Assembly (NCBI RefSeq): GCF_018918125.1
Contig: NZ_JAHLQA010000003.1
Coordinates: 1 to 64,000 of the forward strand
Source of the DNA: Blautia sp. MSJ-19
GTDB taxonomy: Bacteria; Bacillota; Clostridia; Lachnospirales; Lachnospiraceae
Length of the DNA: 64,000 bases
Direction of reading: 5' to 3'
The translations under genes were made by a program, and so were the position numbers. The notes beneath the pieces were generated by a model. The model worked only from the letters and a program-made list of their open reading frames with translations. It made no database searches and was not told the origin of the DNA. Position 1 is the stretch's first letter, and every line of letters begins with the position of its first letter. This document shows, one piece after another, positions 8,709 to 16,978 of the stretch.

Positions 8709-8785
8709 TTCTACTTTTGTAGAAGTTATTTGTATTCTACATCTGTAGAACTTATATGTCAATCATTATTTCTACAATTGTAGAA
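8709..8785 (-). promoter_or_regulatory. Promoter with three BlaI-type operators
   Basis: -35 TTGACA (8757-8762), 17-bp spacer, -10 TAGAAT (8734-8739). Three 16-bp dyads surround it: TTCTACTTTTGTAGAA (8709-8724), TTCTACATCTGTAGAA (8735-8750, over the -10 and spacer) and the perfect TTCTACAATTGTAGAA (8770-8785, upstream of the -35). Confidence 0.82.
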
Positions 8786-8863
8786 TTTTCATCTATACGC
8801 CACTTGTCAGCTTCTGCATCTGATTTTTCCAATTCCCGTATTTTCTAAAATGAACAATAAAAA

Positions 8864-8914
8864 TTCCACTGTAATCCCCTCCGTACTCTCTGTCGGATTT
8901 CAATTACAGTGGAA
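8864..8914 (-). terminator. proC terminator
   Basis: TTCCACTGTAAT (8864-8875) pairs perfectly with ATTACAGTGGAA (8903-8914). The minus-strand 3' side runs into TTTTTATTG. Confidence 0.7.
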
Positions 8915-8996
8915 CATTCATACCACATCTTCTCAAAAATCGTTTCTTATAAAGTTTTCAGGAATTTATATTTTCCCGTAAAATGCTTTGCAAAAC

Positions 8997-9791
8997 TCAC
9001 ATTCCCTTTGCTTTCTTTACGCACTCTGTCTGTGCCTCGATCACTGCACTGCGGAAGCCTTTTTCTTCGAGGACGCGGACTGCCTGAATCGTGGTTCCTG
9101 CCGGGGAGCAGACCATATCTTTGAGTTCTCCCGGATGTTTGCCGGTCTCCAGCATCAGTTTCGCACTTCCAAGTACGGACTGTGCGGCGAATTTGTATGC
9201 CTGTGCTCTCGGCATTCCGTCTGCAACTGCTGCATCTGCCATTGCCTCAAGGAACATGAACACATACGCCGGAGAGCTGCCGGAAACGCCTACGACTGCG
9301 TCCATCAGATGCTCCGGGATCACTTCTGTCTTGCCAAAGGTGTCGCAGAGTTTTACAGCAAGCGCGGTTTCTTCTTCTGTGACCAGTTCATTGACACAGA
9401 GAGCTGTCATTCCCTCACCGACCATCGCCGGAGTGTTTGGCATGGTACGAATAACTTTTGTATTTTCGCCAAGGTGCTCGCCAAGCCACTGCAGAGTCTT
9501 ACCCGGTGCGATGGAAATAAAAATCTGTCCTTCTTTTACACTGCCTTTGATCTCATCCAGAACACCCTCCAGAAACTGTGGCTTCACTGCCAGAAAAACA
9601 ACATCCGCAAAATCCACCACCTGCGCATTAGTATCTGCTTTCTGGATACCAAGTTCCTTCTCAATCTTCTCGCGGGTCTTATCTGACTTTGCAGAAGCGA
9701 TCATATCTGATGCTTCCACCTCTCCACTTTTCAGAATTCCCTTTAACATGGCTGTCGCCATATTTCCACAGCCGATAAAACCAATTTTCAT
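8997..9791 (-). CDS. proC: Pyrroline-5-carboxylate reductase
   Basis: Last step of proline synthesis: NAD(P)H reduction of 1-pyrroline-5-carboxylate in the cytoplasm. The length of 264 residues is normal. IGFIGCGNMATAMLKGIL is the dinucleotide-binding start; VIRTMPNTPAMVGEGMTAL and SGSSPAYVFMFLEAMADAAV are the substrate/dimer signatures, and SPAGTTIQAV lies near the C-terminus. AAGGAGG precedes the ATG. It is monocistronic, with its own terminator, and no other proline gene is nearby. Confidence 0.96.
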   Translation of the reverse strand: MKIGFIGCGNMATAMLKGILKSGEVEASDMIASAKSDKTREKIEKELGIQKADTNAQVVDFADVVFLAVKPQFLEGVLDEIKGSVKEGQIFISIAPGKTLQWLGEHLGENTKVIRTMPNTPAMVGEGMTALCVNELVTEEETALAVKLCDTFGKTEVIPEHLMDAVVGVSGSSPAYVFMFLEAMADAAVADGMPRAQAYKFAAQSVLGSAKLMLETGKHPGELKDMVCSPAGTTIQAVRVLEEKGFRSAVIEAQTECVKKAKGM

Positions 9792-9956
9792 GATAATCTT
9801 CCTCCTTGTGTGAAAACATAGTTAAGTTGCTCTGTCGCTTTACAAAATTACAGCGGCATTTTCTTTATTATACATCACCTGGAGACTTTTGGGAATCTCT
9901 GTCTGCTTTATTTCCAGATATATTAGCATCCTTCTTAGAGCTTGTATTCTTTAATA

Positions 9957-10172
9957 CTACCAATATTTTTTCACATAATTGATAGCATCTTCTTCAGATA
10001 AAGAAAACTCTTCCTTTACATTTTCGTTTAAAAGCACCTGAAATAGTTCTGGATCGCTATTAAAATCATGTCCTTGTTTCTCTGCATGTTCTATGCCGAT
10101 TGCAAAATCATACTCAATCATGCGAATAACCATTGTCGTATCGTCCGTACTCTGACATTCGATATGATACAT
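9957..10172 (-). CDS. Small acidic hypothetical protein (71 aa)
   Basis: Not recognised. A soluble, acidic 71-residue protein with no signal peptide. The ATG is preceded by AAGAGGAAA. The composition (DINYVKKYW at the C-terminus, DTTMVIRMIEYDFAIGIEHA near the start) looks like a real folded protein rather than a shadow, and no competing frame is better. It stands alone between proC and the sigma-factor operon. Confidence 0.55.
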   Translation of the reverse strand: MYHIECQSTDDTTMVIRMIEYDFAIGIEHAEKQGHDFNSDPELFQVLLNENVKEEFSLSEEDAINYVKKYW

Positions 10173-10304
10173 TTTCCTCTTTGGAATCAGTGGCAGATAT
10201 TGCCTGAAAAATCATTTATTGAAATATTTAGATTACTGCTTACATTTTATACTATCCCCCCTTACCTTCATACAATTTGGTCTGTTACTTAGAAACGCTA
10301 GCAT

Positions 10305-10343
10305 AAAAAAGGCGATGGATCATCAAGATCGCATCGCCTTTTT
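10305..10343 (-). terminator. Terminator of the sigma/anti-sigma operon
   Basis: AAAAAAGGCGATG ... CATCGCCTTTTT with internal GATC/GATC pairing: a strong stem with T-tails in both directions, 11 bp past the anti-sigma stop. Confidence 0.85.
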
Positions 10344-10353
10344 GTACTTGGGA

Positions 10354-11853
10354 TTATTTGAAATGTAATGTTTTGTGATATTTTGCGTACTGGTCAAGAA
10401 GGTCGCTCCATTTCTGGCCTTCTGGTTTGTTTTCGTTGTTGTTGTAGTTATCCTCGCCTTTCAGTTCATCCATATACTGAACATAGTCCAGAATATAGAT
10501 GTCAACGGTAGAAATATCTCTGTCCTGAATCGCGAAAATATTGCAGTTTCCGACGGAATCATTGTATGGAAGTTTGTTTCCGTTGGCATCGAGGGCTACC
10601 ATGAAGCAGTCACTGTTGGAGCCTTCTTCGTAAAGTTCATTTACAGTCAGTTCGTATGGGGTGCGGATCACAGATTTGAGACCGATACCTGCATCATTCG
10701 TGTCGTTGAGTTCCAGGGTTTCTGTCTGGGAATCGTCTACCGTAACCGGGATATCGAAGCTCCAGTCTCCTTCGTATGTGTAATAACCGGCATCCTCTCC
10801 ATACTTTTCATAATCCTCTTCTGACCACTGATAGTTTGCTTCCATCCCCTTTACCTTCGTGATATCCAGATGCAGGTTAAAGGTATCCGGAATCTCAATG
10901 TCTTTAATGTATTTCTGATATTCTCCACCACGCGCAGATACTTTATTGATATACTCTTCCAGCAATGCATATCCTTCATCTGTCTCATCCGAAAGATCTG
11001 CATCCGTAATTCCCATCTCATCCAGTACCTGCTGTGTCATTTCGTTGTATTTCTCACTATACTCCGTATAATCCTTCGCAGCCTGTGCAAGATCATAGCG
11101 GAAAATGCAGGCATACGTATTATCATCCAGAAACTGTCCTTCCACCTGTCCATCGATGATTGGATCTGCGTCTTCATTAAAATCCACACCGCCGGTCATA
11201 TCCAGATTTATGACCGGTGTTCCGCTTTCCGCTATGGTTTCCGTCTGCGGAAATGGGGTATCACTCTTAAACTGCATGGTCACATAGACAGCCTGACTGT
11301 TGGCAAATACTTCCGAACAGGTAATCGTCAGACCATCTGCTGTTTTGGTGTAGGCGGTGTCTTCTTTTGCTGTTGTGACCGCGGCATTTGCGGCTGTCGA
11401 ATCCTGTCCGGTCGTATTAGATTCCGTTGTATTTCCTTCGCCTGTTTCGGAAGTAACATCATCGTTTTCTGTAGTGCTTTCTCCTTCTGACCCGGTTGTT
11501 CCGTCAACAGCTTCCAGCGTCGTTGCATGATCCGCAAAATCTCCAAAGAAACTTACACTGTCCTGCAACGTTTCAAAAAGTCCTCCCACAACCGGGATAT
11601 TTTTTGCCATTACCGGATTTGTAGCACAAAACACAAATCCGACTGCCAGTACTGCTGCCGCACCTCCTGCGATCCTGCCACCGATCTTCATCCAGTGGTA
11701 TGGATCCTTCGGTGCTTTTTTCTGTACTGCGGTATTGTCTTCGATCAGACGGTATGCCTGATTGATCCGCTCATGTACGATCACCGGTATTTCTGTATCC
11801 TTCTGAAGTTTTTCCTGAAAATCTTTTTCGTTATTATTAAAAGTCATCATCAA
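10354..11853 (-). CDS. Membrane anti-sigma factor with DUF4179-like N-terminal region
   Basis: Probable regulator of the adjacent ECF sigma factor. The first 55 residues are cytoplasmic. One transmembrane helix at about 59-80 is followed by PVMAKNIPVVGGLFETLQD, characteristic of DUF4179-type proteins. A Thr/Ser/Glu-rich linker (about 108-155) leads to a large external region (about 160-499) of unknown ligand. It starts inside the sigma gene with a 4-bp overlap, behind AGGGAGGGACG. Residues 1-3 are three Met codons, so the exact start may shift by two residues. Confidence 0.8.
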   Translation of the reverse strand: MMMTFNNNEKDFQEKLQKDTEIPVIVHERINQAYRLIEDNTAVQKKAPKDPYHWMKIGGRIAGGAAAVLAVGFVFCATNPVMAKNIPVVGGLFETLQDSVSFFGDFADHATTLEAVDGTTGSEGESTTENDDVTSETGEGNTTESNTTGQDSTAANAAVTTAKEDTAYTKTADGLTITCSEVFANSQAVYVTMQFKSDTPFPQTETIAESGTPVINLDMTGGVDFNEDADPIIDGQVEGQFLDDNTYACIFRYDLAQAAKDYTEYSEKYNEMTQQVLDEMGITDADLSDETDEGYALLEEYINKVSARGGEYQKYIKDIEIPDTFNLHLDITKVKGMEANYQWSEEDYEKYGEDAGYYTYEGDWSFDIPVTVDDSQTETLELNDTNDAGIGLKSVIRTPYELTVNELYEEGSNSDCFMVALDANGNKLPYNDSVGNCNIFAIQDRDISTVDIYILDYVQYMDELKGEDNYNNNENKPEGQKWSDLLDQYAKYHKTLHFK

Positions 11854-12371
11854 ACACGTCCCTCCCTGACCTTGTACTCATACATCTGTGCTATCTGTTT
11901 TCTGCCTCTTTGAAGACGGGATTTCACAGTACTTTCTTTCATATCCAGGATGTCGCTGATCTCGCGGATATTGAATCCTTCCATGTAGTACAGAAGGATC
12001 ACCAGACGGTACTTGTTATCCAGCGGTTCCAGCACCTGTGCCCATTCCTTCGCTGCATATTCTTCCTCATAAAAAGGCGTCTCCGGCATCTGATCGGTGT
12101 ATGTGATCTGTTTCTTTCTCTGCAGAATATCTTTGCATTTGTTGATCAGAATCCGTATCATCCATGTCTTAAAATACTTGTTCTGCTTCAGACTTTTGAG
12201 ATTTTCATAACAGGAAAGGATCGTATCCTGGATCGCATCGGCAGCATCTTCATCGTTTTTGAGATAGGAAAACGCAACCTTATACATGCACTGCACCTGT
12301 TCATCCATAAGCCGGCAGAATGCATCTTTATCGCCTTTTTTTGCCTTTCTTATCAAAAATTCATTCATCAT
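11850..12371 (-). CDS. ECF RNA polymerase sigma factor
   Basis: Extracytoplasmic-function sigma factor of about 173 residues. Region 2 includes YLKNDEDAADAIQDTILSCY; region 4 includes LDNKYRLVILLYYMEGFNI and REISDILDMKESTVKSRLQR. A start at 12371 fits the GGAG site better than the ATG at 12380, which lies only a few bases after AGGAG. It is coupled to the membrane anti-sigma by a 4-bp overlap. Its target promoters are not visible in the window. Confidence 0.93.
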   Translation of the reverse strand: MMNEFLIRKAKKGDKDAFCRLMDEQVQCMYKVAFSYLKNDEDAADAIQDTILSCYENLKSLKQNKYFKTWMIRILINKCKDILQRKKQITYTDQMPETPFYEEEYAAKEWAQVLEPLDNKYRLVILLYYMEGFNIREISDILDMKESTVKSRLQRGRKQIAQMYEYKVREGRV

Positions 12372-12512
12372 CTTCTCCATTCTCCTGTCTCTGACCGGTC
12401 ATCAGGAAATGTGTTGTAAAAGCTTTTTTGTTTCTGTGCTTCTACTTATTAGACCCAGAAACTGCCAAAAAGGATGCAGGTTTTTTAGAAAAATTTCCTG
12501 TTAAAAAACATA

Positions 12513-12555
12513 TAAAAACACCGCAGAGTCACCGGAAGGGGTGTGGCTCTGCGGT
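12513..12555 (-). terminator. Terminator of the HipA-like operon
   Basis: ACCGCAGAG (12520-12528) pairs with CTCTGCGGT (12547-12555), followed on the minus strand by a T-rich stretch, 17 bp past the HipA-like stop. The rest of 12372-12512 shows nothing else. Confidence 0.75.
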
Positions 12556-12571
12556 ATATGGCTTATTTTTA

Positions 12572-13396
12572 TTACTGTCTTCTCATCAGATAAGCATATT
12601 TACGGATTTGTGTACGAAACAGACTCTCAACACGTTCCCGGATTTTATCAGAATAACTTTTCTGGAATCGATTCAGTATTTCCTGGATCTCTTTTATGGA
12701 AAACGTAAATTTGATCTGATTCCCATACAGTTCTTCTGCTGCTTCCAGCTGTATATCAAAATCCGAATGAAATGGCTTTGCTTCTATCTTTTCCATGCAT
12801 TTTTCGACAGATAGATCTATAGGATAGTCATAACTCGTATCTGAAAACAGGCAGAGCCCCTGGTCAAAAATCGGACTCAGCAAATACTGTCCAGTTTTTT
12901 CGTTATAGATTACAGCAATATTGTTTGTATGGCGGTCTTCATTCAGAAAAAATGCATCTATTTCCAATATAGCCGTAATATATTTGCCAAAGTCTTCTAT
13001 ATGCGTAATCTCCTCCATCTGCTCGACCAGATATTGGATTTTCTCTGATACATCTGCGAATTCCGACAATTTAACTGCCAGACTTTCTCCTGTATATTGA
13101 CGATACAGCTTTTCCACCGGAATGAGAATCTGATCCTGCTGCAAAAAATCCCTGCTGGAACAGCCATTTACCATATTTCCTCTATACTCTATCCGAACAT
13201 ACTGATAGTCAACAAACGGATACGCCAAATTACTCTTTTTCAAAAGTGTGGAAACCATCACCTCTGACAGACTTTCATATCCCATATAATCTGCTTTGTA
13301 CCATGTATCTTCTATCTTCCATTTGCGCTGATCTCCCTTGGAAGTATGACCAGTTTTGTAAAGTGGAGAAACTGTATCAAGTACTATTTTTTTCAT
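12572..13396 (-). CDS. HipA-like kinase (minimal catalytic form)
   Basis: Serine/threonine-kinase-fold protein of the HipA/CtkA group, 274 residues, shorter than E. coli HipA (440) and lacking its N-terminal HipS-like part. Visible catalytic elements are an ATP-lysine candidate in TWYKADYMGYESLSE, the catalytic loop NEDRHTNNIAVI (Asp154, Asn159) and the metal site SPIFDQG (Asp178). It is translated in a 4-bp overlap with an HTH partner, the order expected of a HipBA-type pair. Whether it is toxic and what it phosphorylates cannot be read here. Confidence 0.8.
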   Translation of the reverse strand: MKKIVLDTVSPLYKTGHTSKGDQRKWKIEDTWYKADYMGYESLSEVMVSTLLKKSNLAYPFVDYQYVRIEYRGNMVNGCSSRDFLQQDQILIPVEKLYRQYTGESLAVKLSEFADVSEKIQYLVEQMEEITHIEDFGKYITAILEIDAFFLNEDRHTNNIAVIYNEKTGQYLLSPIFDQGLCLFSDTSYDYPIDLSVEKCMEKIEAKPFHSDFDIQLEAAEELYGNQIKFTFSIKEIQEILNRFQKSYSDKIRERVESLFRTQIRKYAYLMRRQ

Positions 13397-14007
13397 TTTA
13401 CATCATCCTTTTTCAAAATCATGATCCATTGATGATCTCCTTCCATGTAACCCTGGGTTTTCTCTATGATAAGCAGCGGATCATAAAATGGAAGGTTCAT
13501 TTCTCTCAAAATTTCTTTCGCGTGATCGCGTGTTCTGGGGAAACATCTGTCCTCTAAAAAATATTCAAAATCTGCCCATTTCGGCTCCTGCAGTACTCCA
13601 AAGGCTCGTAATGGGATCTGCTCTGTATAGTTCTGGATATATATTTTTTCATGTTTAAAATCAATGTCAATCGTCGTGCACAGATCATCATGATTCATAT
13701 AATCCATACGCATTTTTATGTCCGGATCATCACTGAAATGGTGTGCACGTTTGATCTGACTGTAAATTGTCTGTCTCGAAACCTGATATTCCCGGGCGAT
13801 CTGTGCAATCTTTTCTCCTCGCTTCTGCAATGCCAGAATCCGGGCAATCTGTGGTTCTGTAAAAGAATTCTTCCTTCCACAGCTATGCCTGGATGCACTT
13901 TCATCTGCATCTATATTTTTATCTACTGACCTGGAAATCTGCCTCAGCTTCTCAAGATCAGTCGTTCCAAAAATTTGATATATCTGTTGTTTAAAATCTT
14001 TTTCCAT
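13393..14007 (-). CDS. HTH DNA-binding partner of the HipA-like kinase
   Basis: 204 residues. Residues about 48-88 hold a resolvase/Hin-type helix-turn-helix (KIAQIAREYQVSRQTIYSQI). The C-terminal half (about 95-204) is a separate domain containing the predicted-strand stretch CTTIDIDFKHEKIYIQNYTE and LPFYDPLLIIEKTQGYMEGD; by position it could supply the HipS-like contacts missing from the kinase, but that is inference. It is the first gene of the pair and overlaps the kinase gene by 4 bp. GAGGTGAGG precedes the ATG. An inverted repeat overlapping its -35 could be its own operator. Confidence 0.75.
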   Translation of the reverse strand: MEKDFKQQIYQIFGTTDLEKLRQISRSVDKNIDADESASRHSCGRKNSFTEPQIARILALQKRGEKIAQIAREYQVSRQTIYSQIKRAHHFSDDPDIKMRMDYMNHDDLCTTIDIDFKHEKIYIQNYTEQIPLRAFGVLQEPKWADFEYFLEDRCFPRTRDHAKEILREMNLPFYDPLLIIEKTQGYMEGDHQWIMILKKDDVK

Positions 14008-14030
14008 ATCCGCCTCACCTCGCTAAATTG

Positions 14031-14059
14031 AGGATAACATGCCATAAAAAAAGTGTCAA
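14031..14059 (-). promoter_or_regulatory. Promoter of the HTH/HipA-like operon
   Basis: -35 TTGACA (14054-14059), 17-bp spacer, -10 TATCCT (14031-14036). The -35 is inside the 3' arm of the terminator at 14046-14082. Confidence 0.65.
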
Positions 14060-14082
14060 GAAATTATTACTTGACACTTTTT
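14046..14082 (-). terminator. Terminator of the CYTH gene, overlapping the next promoter
   Basis: Minus-strand AAAAAGTGTCAAG and CTTGACACTTTTTTT, a perfect 13-bp stem with a 9-nt loop and T-tail, beginning about 7 bp after the CYTH stop. The same dyad may act as operator for the HTH protein. Confidence 0.75.
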
Positions 14083-14088
14083 GACATT

Positions 14089-14649
14089 TTATTTTTTCTT
14101 CCTTTTCAGAAGCATAGACAGATAGGAGGTTCTCGTCGTATCCTGCATGGAATAGCCAAGCGTATGCAAAATCTGTTCCAGCTGATCGAGGGCTGCTTCC
14201 CGTTTCGTCTCTTCATCGACAATAATCTCCAGTTCCAGATAATCTCCCAGGTTCGTGACAGCATCCACGCAGACAGTGATATTATCCCTGTGATAATACT
14301 GCCGAAGCTTCTCCACCACCGGAACCGGCCGGAAACCAATCCTCTCCAATATCCCCTGACAAACCGCCCCATCCCCCACAGGCGTCTCCAACTCCTGCCG
14401 CGTCATAGAAGTACTATCAAGTTTCGCACCCTTATACGTAATCACAGCCGACCTCTCCCCCGTTCCCATATCCTCAACACACCTCACCCGAAGCGCCTCA
14501 TCCAACGCCACAAAATCATGATGCTCCGCCATATAATAAGTATCAGACTCCATAACAAACTTCCCCTTACAAAACCCAATCTCTGCCAGAGTTTCCTCTA
14601 TACATTTCTTATCACTTATCCTTAATTTAATCTCAACTTCTATGCTCAT
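14089..14649 (-). CDS. CYTH-domain protein (class IV adenylate cyclase / thiamine-triphosphatase fold)
   Basis: Cytoplasmic CYTH enzyme of 186 residues acting on a triphosphate substrate in a metal-lined tunnel. The family motif EVEIK is at residues 4-8; further acidic/basic tunnel strands are LRVRCVE, AVITYKGAK, RQELETPV, VCVDAVTNLGDYLELEI and the Lys-rich tail. Family members include inorganic triphosphatases, ThTPases and CyaB-type cyclases; sequence alone does not choose between them. It is apparently monocistronic. Confidence 0.85.
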   Translation of the reverse strand: MSIEVEIKLRISDKKCIEETLAEIGFCKGKFVMESDTYYMAEHHDFVALDEALRVRCVEDMGTGERSAVITYKGAKLDSTSMTRQELETPVGDGAVCQGILERIGFRPVPVVEKLRQYYHRDNITVCVDAVTNLGDYLELEIIVDEETKREAALDQLEQILHTLGYSMQDTTRTSYLSMLLKRKKK

Positions 14650-14800
14650 AACTACTTACACTCCCACTATTTTTCTTCTAATATAGCACAATACATCCAA
14701 CATGAACACCTCCCCCTTCCAACACCTGATCCATCCCCCATAGTATAGCATACTTCAGAAAAACCCTCCCCATAAGAACGCCAAGACTCAAAGTATCACA

Positions 14801-14950
14801 TAAAAAAGAGGAACCCTTTTTACGAAAACCTCCCCACCTGAAACACCAGGAGAAATTTTCAAAGGATTCCCCACACAACAAAATTCACGTCAAACACCCG
14901 GCCCAGGGTGTGCAGAGGGACTGGCGAAGTCCCTTTGCGGTTTTAAATCT
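14801..14950 (-). repeat. Composite intergenic repeat, copy 4 (partial)
   Basis: On the minus strand this reads AAAACCGCAAAGGGACTTCG, a CCAGTCCC stem, CACACCCTGGGC, GTTTGACGTGAATTTTG and CCTTTGAAAATTTCTCCTGG, matching the left modules of the copies at 18.9 and 28.4 kb. The outer inverted end is missing. It fills the 335-bp gap between the CYTH gene and the alcohol dehydrogenase; no gene is seen there. Confidence 0.7.
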
Positions 14951-14984
14951 TCAAGATTCAAAAAGATTGCACAATCTTTTTAAA

Positions 14985-16130
14985 TTACATAATCTTTCTA
15001 AACAGATCTTTCAGATCCTCCACACTCGCATCTTTCGGGTTACCTGGTGCGCAGGCATCTGCATATGCAGATTCAGCCAGGAACTGAAGATCTTCTTCTT
15101 TAATAGCCTCCAGCTTAGTTGGAATTCCAACATCAACAGAAAGTTTTCTTACTGCATCAATTGCAGCCTTTCTGTACTCTTCCTGAGTCATAGAATCCAC
15201 ATCTTTCACACCCATTGCACGTGCGATCTCACGATATTTCTCCCCAGTGCATTCCTGATTATATTCCATTACGATCGGAAGCATCATAGCGCATGCAACA
15301 CCATGCGGAGTATCATAAACAGCTCCCAGTGTATGAGCCATGGAATGTGCGATTCCAAGACCTACATTTGAGAATCCCATACCTGCAATATACTGTCCAA
15401 GAGCCATTCCCTCACGGCCTTCTTTGGTGTTTTCAACAGCTCCGCGAAGAGATTTGGAGATCAGTTCGATTGCTTTGAGATGAAACATATCTGTCATTTC
15501 CCATGCAGCTTTTGTAGTATATCCTTCAATTGCATGAGTCAGGGCATCCATACCTGTAGAAGCGGTCAGTCCCTTAGGCATGGAGGACATCATTTCCGGG
15601 TCAACAACTGCGATGATCGGCATGTCATGCGGGTCAACGCATACAAATTTACGTTTCTTTTCTACATCTGTGATAACGTAGTTGATGGTAACTTCTGCTG
15701 CTGTACCTGCAGTTGTCGGAACTGCGATGATCGGTACACAAGGTTTCTTTGTCGGTGCTGTGCCTTCCAGACTTCTTACATCCTCAAATTCCGGGTTTGC
15801 AATGATGATACCAATTGCTTTTGCAGTATCCATGGAAGAACCACCACCGATCGCAATGATATAATCTGCACCGGATTTCTTGAATGCAGCTACACCATTC
15901 TGTACGTTCTGGATAGTCGGGTTTGCTTTGATATCAGAATAAATTTCGTATTCCAGACCTTCTTTTTCAAGGACATCTGTTACTTTACTTGTTACATTGA
16001 ATTTGATCAGATCCGGATCGGAACATACAAATGCTTTTTTGAATGCATGTGCTTTTGCTTCGTTTGCAATTTCTGCAATTGCACCTGCTCCATGATAAGA
16101 AGTTCCATTTAAATTAATTCTGTTTGCCAT
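14985..16130 (-). CDS. Iron-containing alcohol dehydrogenase (lactaldehyde reductase / 1,3-propanediol dehydrogenase type)
   Basis: Group III dehydrogenase of 381 residues interconverting an aldehyde and an alcohol with NAD(H). ADYIIAIGGGSSMDTAKAIG is the nucleotide-binding region. Fe ligands are expected in TGMDALTHAIEGY, IAHSMAHTLGA and DTPHGVACA. It is closest in pattern to FucO-type lactaldehyde reductases, but no fucose or rhamnose pathway genes adjoin it. Its stop is followed by the partial repeat, and a long upstream hairpin separates it from the TetR gene. Confidence 0.92.
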   Translation of the reverse strand: MANRINLNGTSYHGAGAIAEIANEAKAHAFKKAFVCSDPDLIKFNVTSKVTDVLEKEGLEYEIYSDIKANPTIQNVQNGVAAFKKSGADYIIAIGGGSSMDTAKAIGIIIANPEFEDVRSLEGTAPTKKPCVPIIAVPTTAGTAAEVTINYVITDVEKKRKFVCVDPHDMPIIAVVDPEMMSSMPKGLTASTGMDALTHAIEGYTTKAAWEMTDMFHLKAIELISKSLRGAVENTKEGREGMALGQYIAGMGFSNVGLGIAHSMAHTLGAVYDTPHGVACAMMLPIVMEYNQECTGEKYREIARAMGVKDVDSMTQEEYRKAAIDAVRKLSVDVGIPTKLEAIKEEDLQFLAESAYADACAPGNPKDASVEDLKDLFRKIM

Positions 16131-16235
16131 GATAATTACATCCCTTTCTTCATTGTCTGTGAAGTACTCGCTTATCAGTTCGTCACAGTTTTATCTCTAA
16201 ATTTGTTATTATCTTAACAATATTTTTCTAAAAAA

Positions 16236-16279
16236 GAAAGTTACAGAATCCAACAAGTGTAACGTTTTCTGTAACTTTC
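16236..16279 (-). terminator. Hairpin between TetR and alcohol dehydrogenase genes
   Basis: GAAAGTTACAGAA (16236-16248) and TTCTGTAACTTTC (16267-16279), perfect 13-bp arms and an 18-nt loop. On the minus strand it is followed by TTTTTTAG, so it reads as the terminator of the TetR gene. Its symmetry also allows an operator for the dehydrogenase. Confidence 0.6.
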
Positions 16280-16390
16280 GTGATTTGTTCTAAATTTGCG
16301 CATTCATATTCAGTAAAAATAACCAGATGTATCTTTCCTGTTTATAGAATTTTTTCTATAACGCCTGTATTTCCAATATTTTTGAGGTTG

Positions 16391-16978
16391 TCAGTTCAGG
16401 ATTTCAAGTCTCATAAAAATCTCTGTAAGTTTCTCCGGCATCCCATCTACAATGATAGATGCCAGTTCTTCCGGGGTACATGTCACCCCTCCTGTCACCC
16501 ATTTGACAGTCATATAAATAGAGCTCTGGCAGTACATTTCCAACAGATAATGGACATTTTCACCCGGTACATTGCCAGTTTTTTCACGAATTAAATTTTC
16601 GTAAAACTGTAAGATCAGCTCGAAATCATGCTGTCTGAGGGAATTCTGTTCGTCATAACGAAACGCTGCCCCAAAAAACTTCTGCTCTTCCTGAATATAA
16701 GTAAACTTCTTGACCAGAGCATCATAGACCGTCTTTCCACGTCCCATATGCTCAAAAGATTTCGTAAGAAGTTTGTCAAAATACCAGTTGATCAGGTCGT
16801 ATTTGTCCAGAAAATTTCTGTAAAAAGTCTGTCTCGTAAGCTCACATTTCTCTGTGATCTGCTTCACTGTGATGTTCTCTACAGGAGTTGTCTGCATACA
16901 TTCTTTCATGGCCCGCGCCAGCCGGTATTTGGTTTTTTCACCCTTTGTCAGATCTCTCTGGTTGCCTGTTTCAGCCAT
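16391..16978 (-). CDS. TetR-family regulator (DhaS-like)
   Basis: 195 residues. The N-terminal HTH contains ITVKQITEKCELTRQTFYRN followed by FLDKYDLINWYFDKLL, the pattern of DhaS-like TetR proteins. The C-terminal helical domain ends with a long helix near MPEKLTEIFMRL. Its ATG lies 31 bp inside the end of the aminopeptidase gene, behind GAGGAAG, so the two are co-transcribed. The dehydrogenase immediately downstream is the likely target, though no operator is proven. Confidence 0.85.
   Translation of the reverse strand: MAETGNQRDLTKGEKTKYRLARAMKECMQTTPVENITVKQITEKCELTRQTFYRNFLDKYDLINWYFDKLLTKSFEHMGRGKTVYDALVKKFTYIQEEQKFFGAAFRYDEQNSLRQHDFELILQFYENLIREKTGNVPGENVHYLLEMYCQSSIYMTVKWVTGGVTCTPEELASIIVDGMPEKLTEIFMRLEILN

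Noticed and set aside
14678-14881. 67-codon minus-strand frame upstream of the CYTH gene
   Set aside because: Lies across the partial repeat and the CYTH promoter region; composition is not protein-like.
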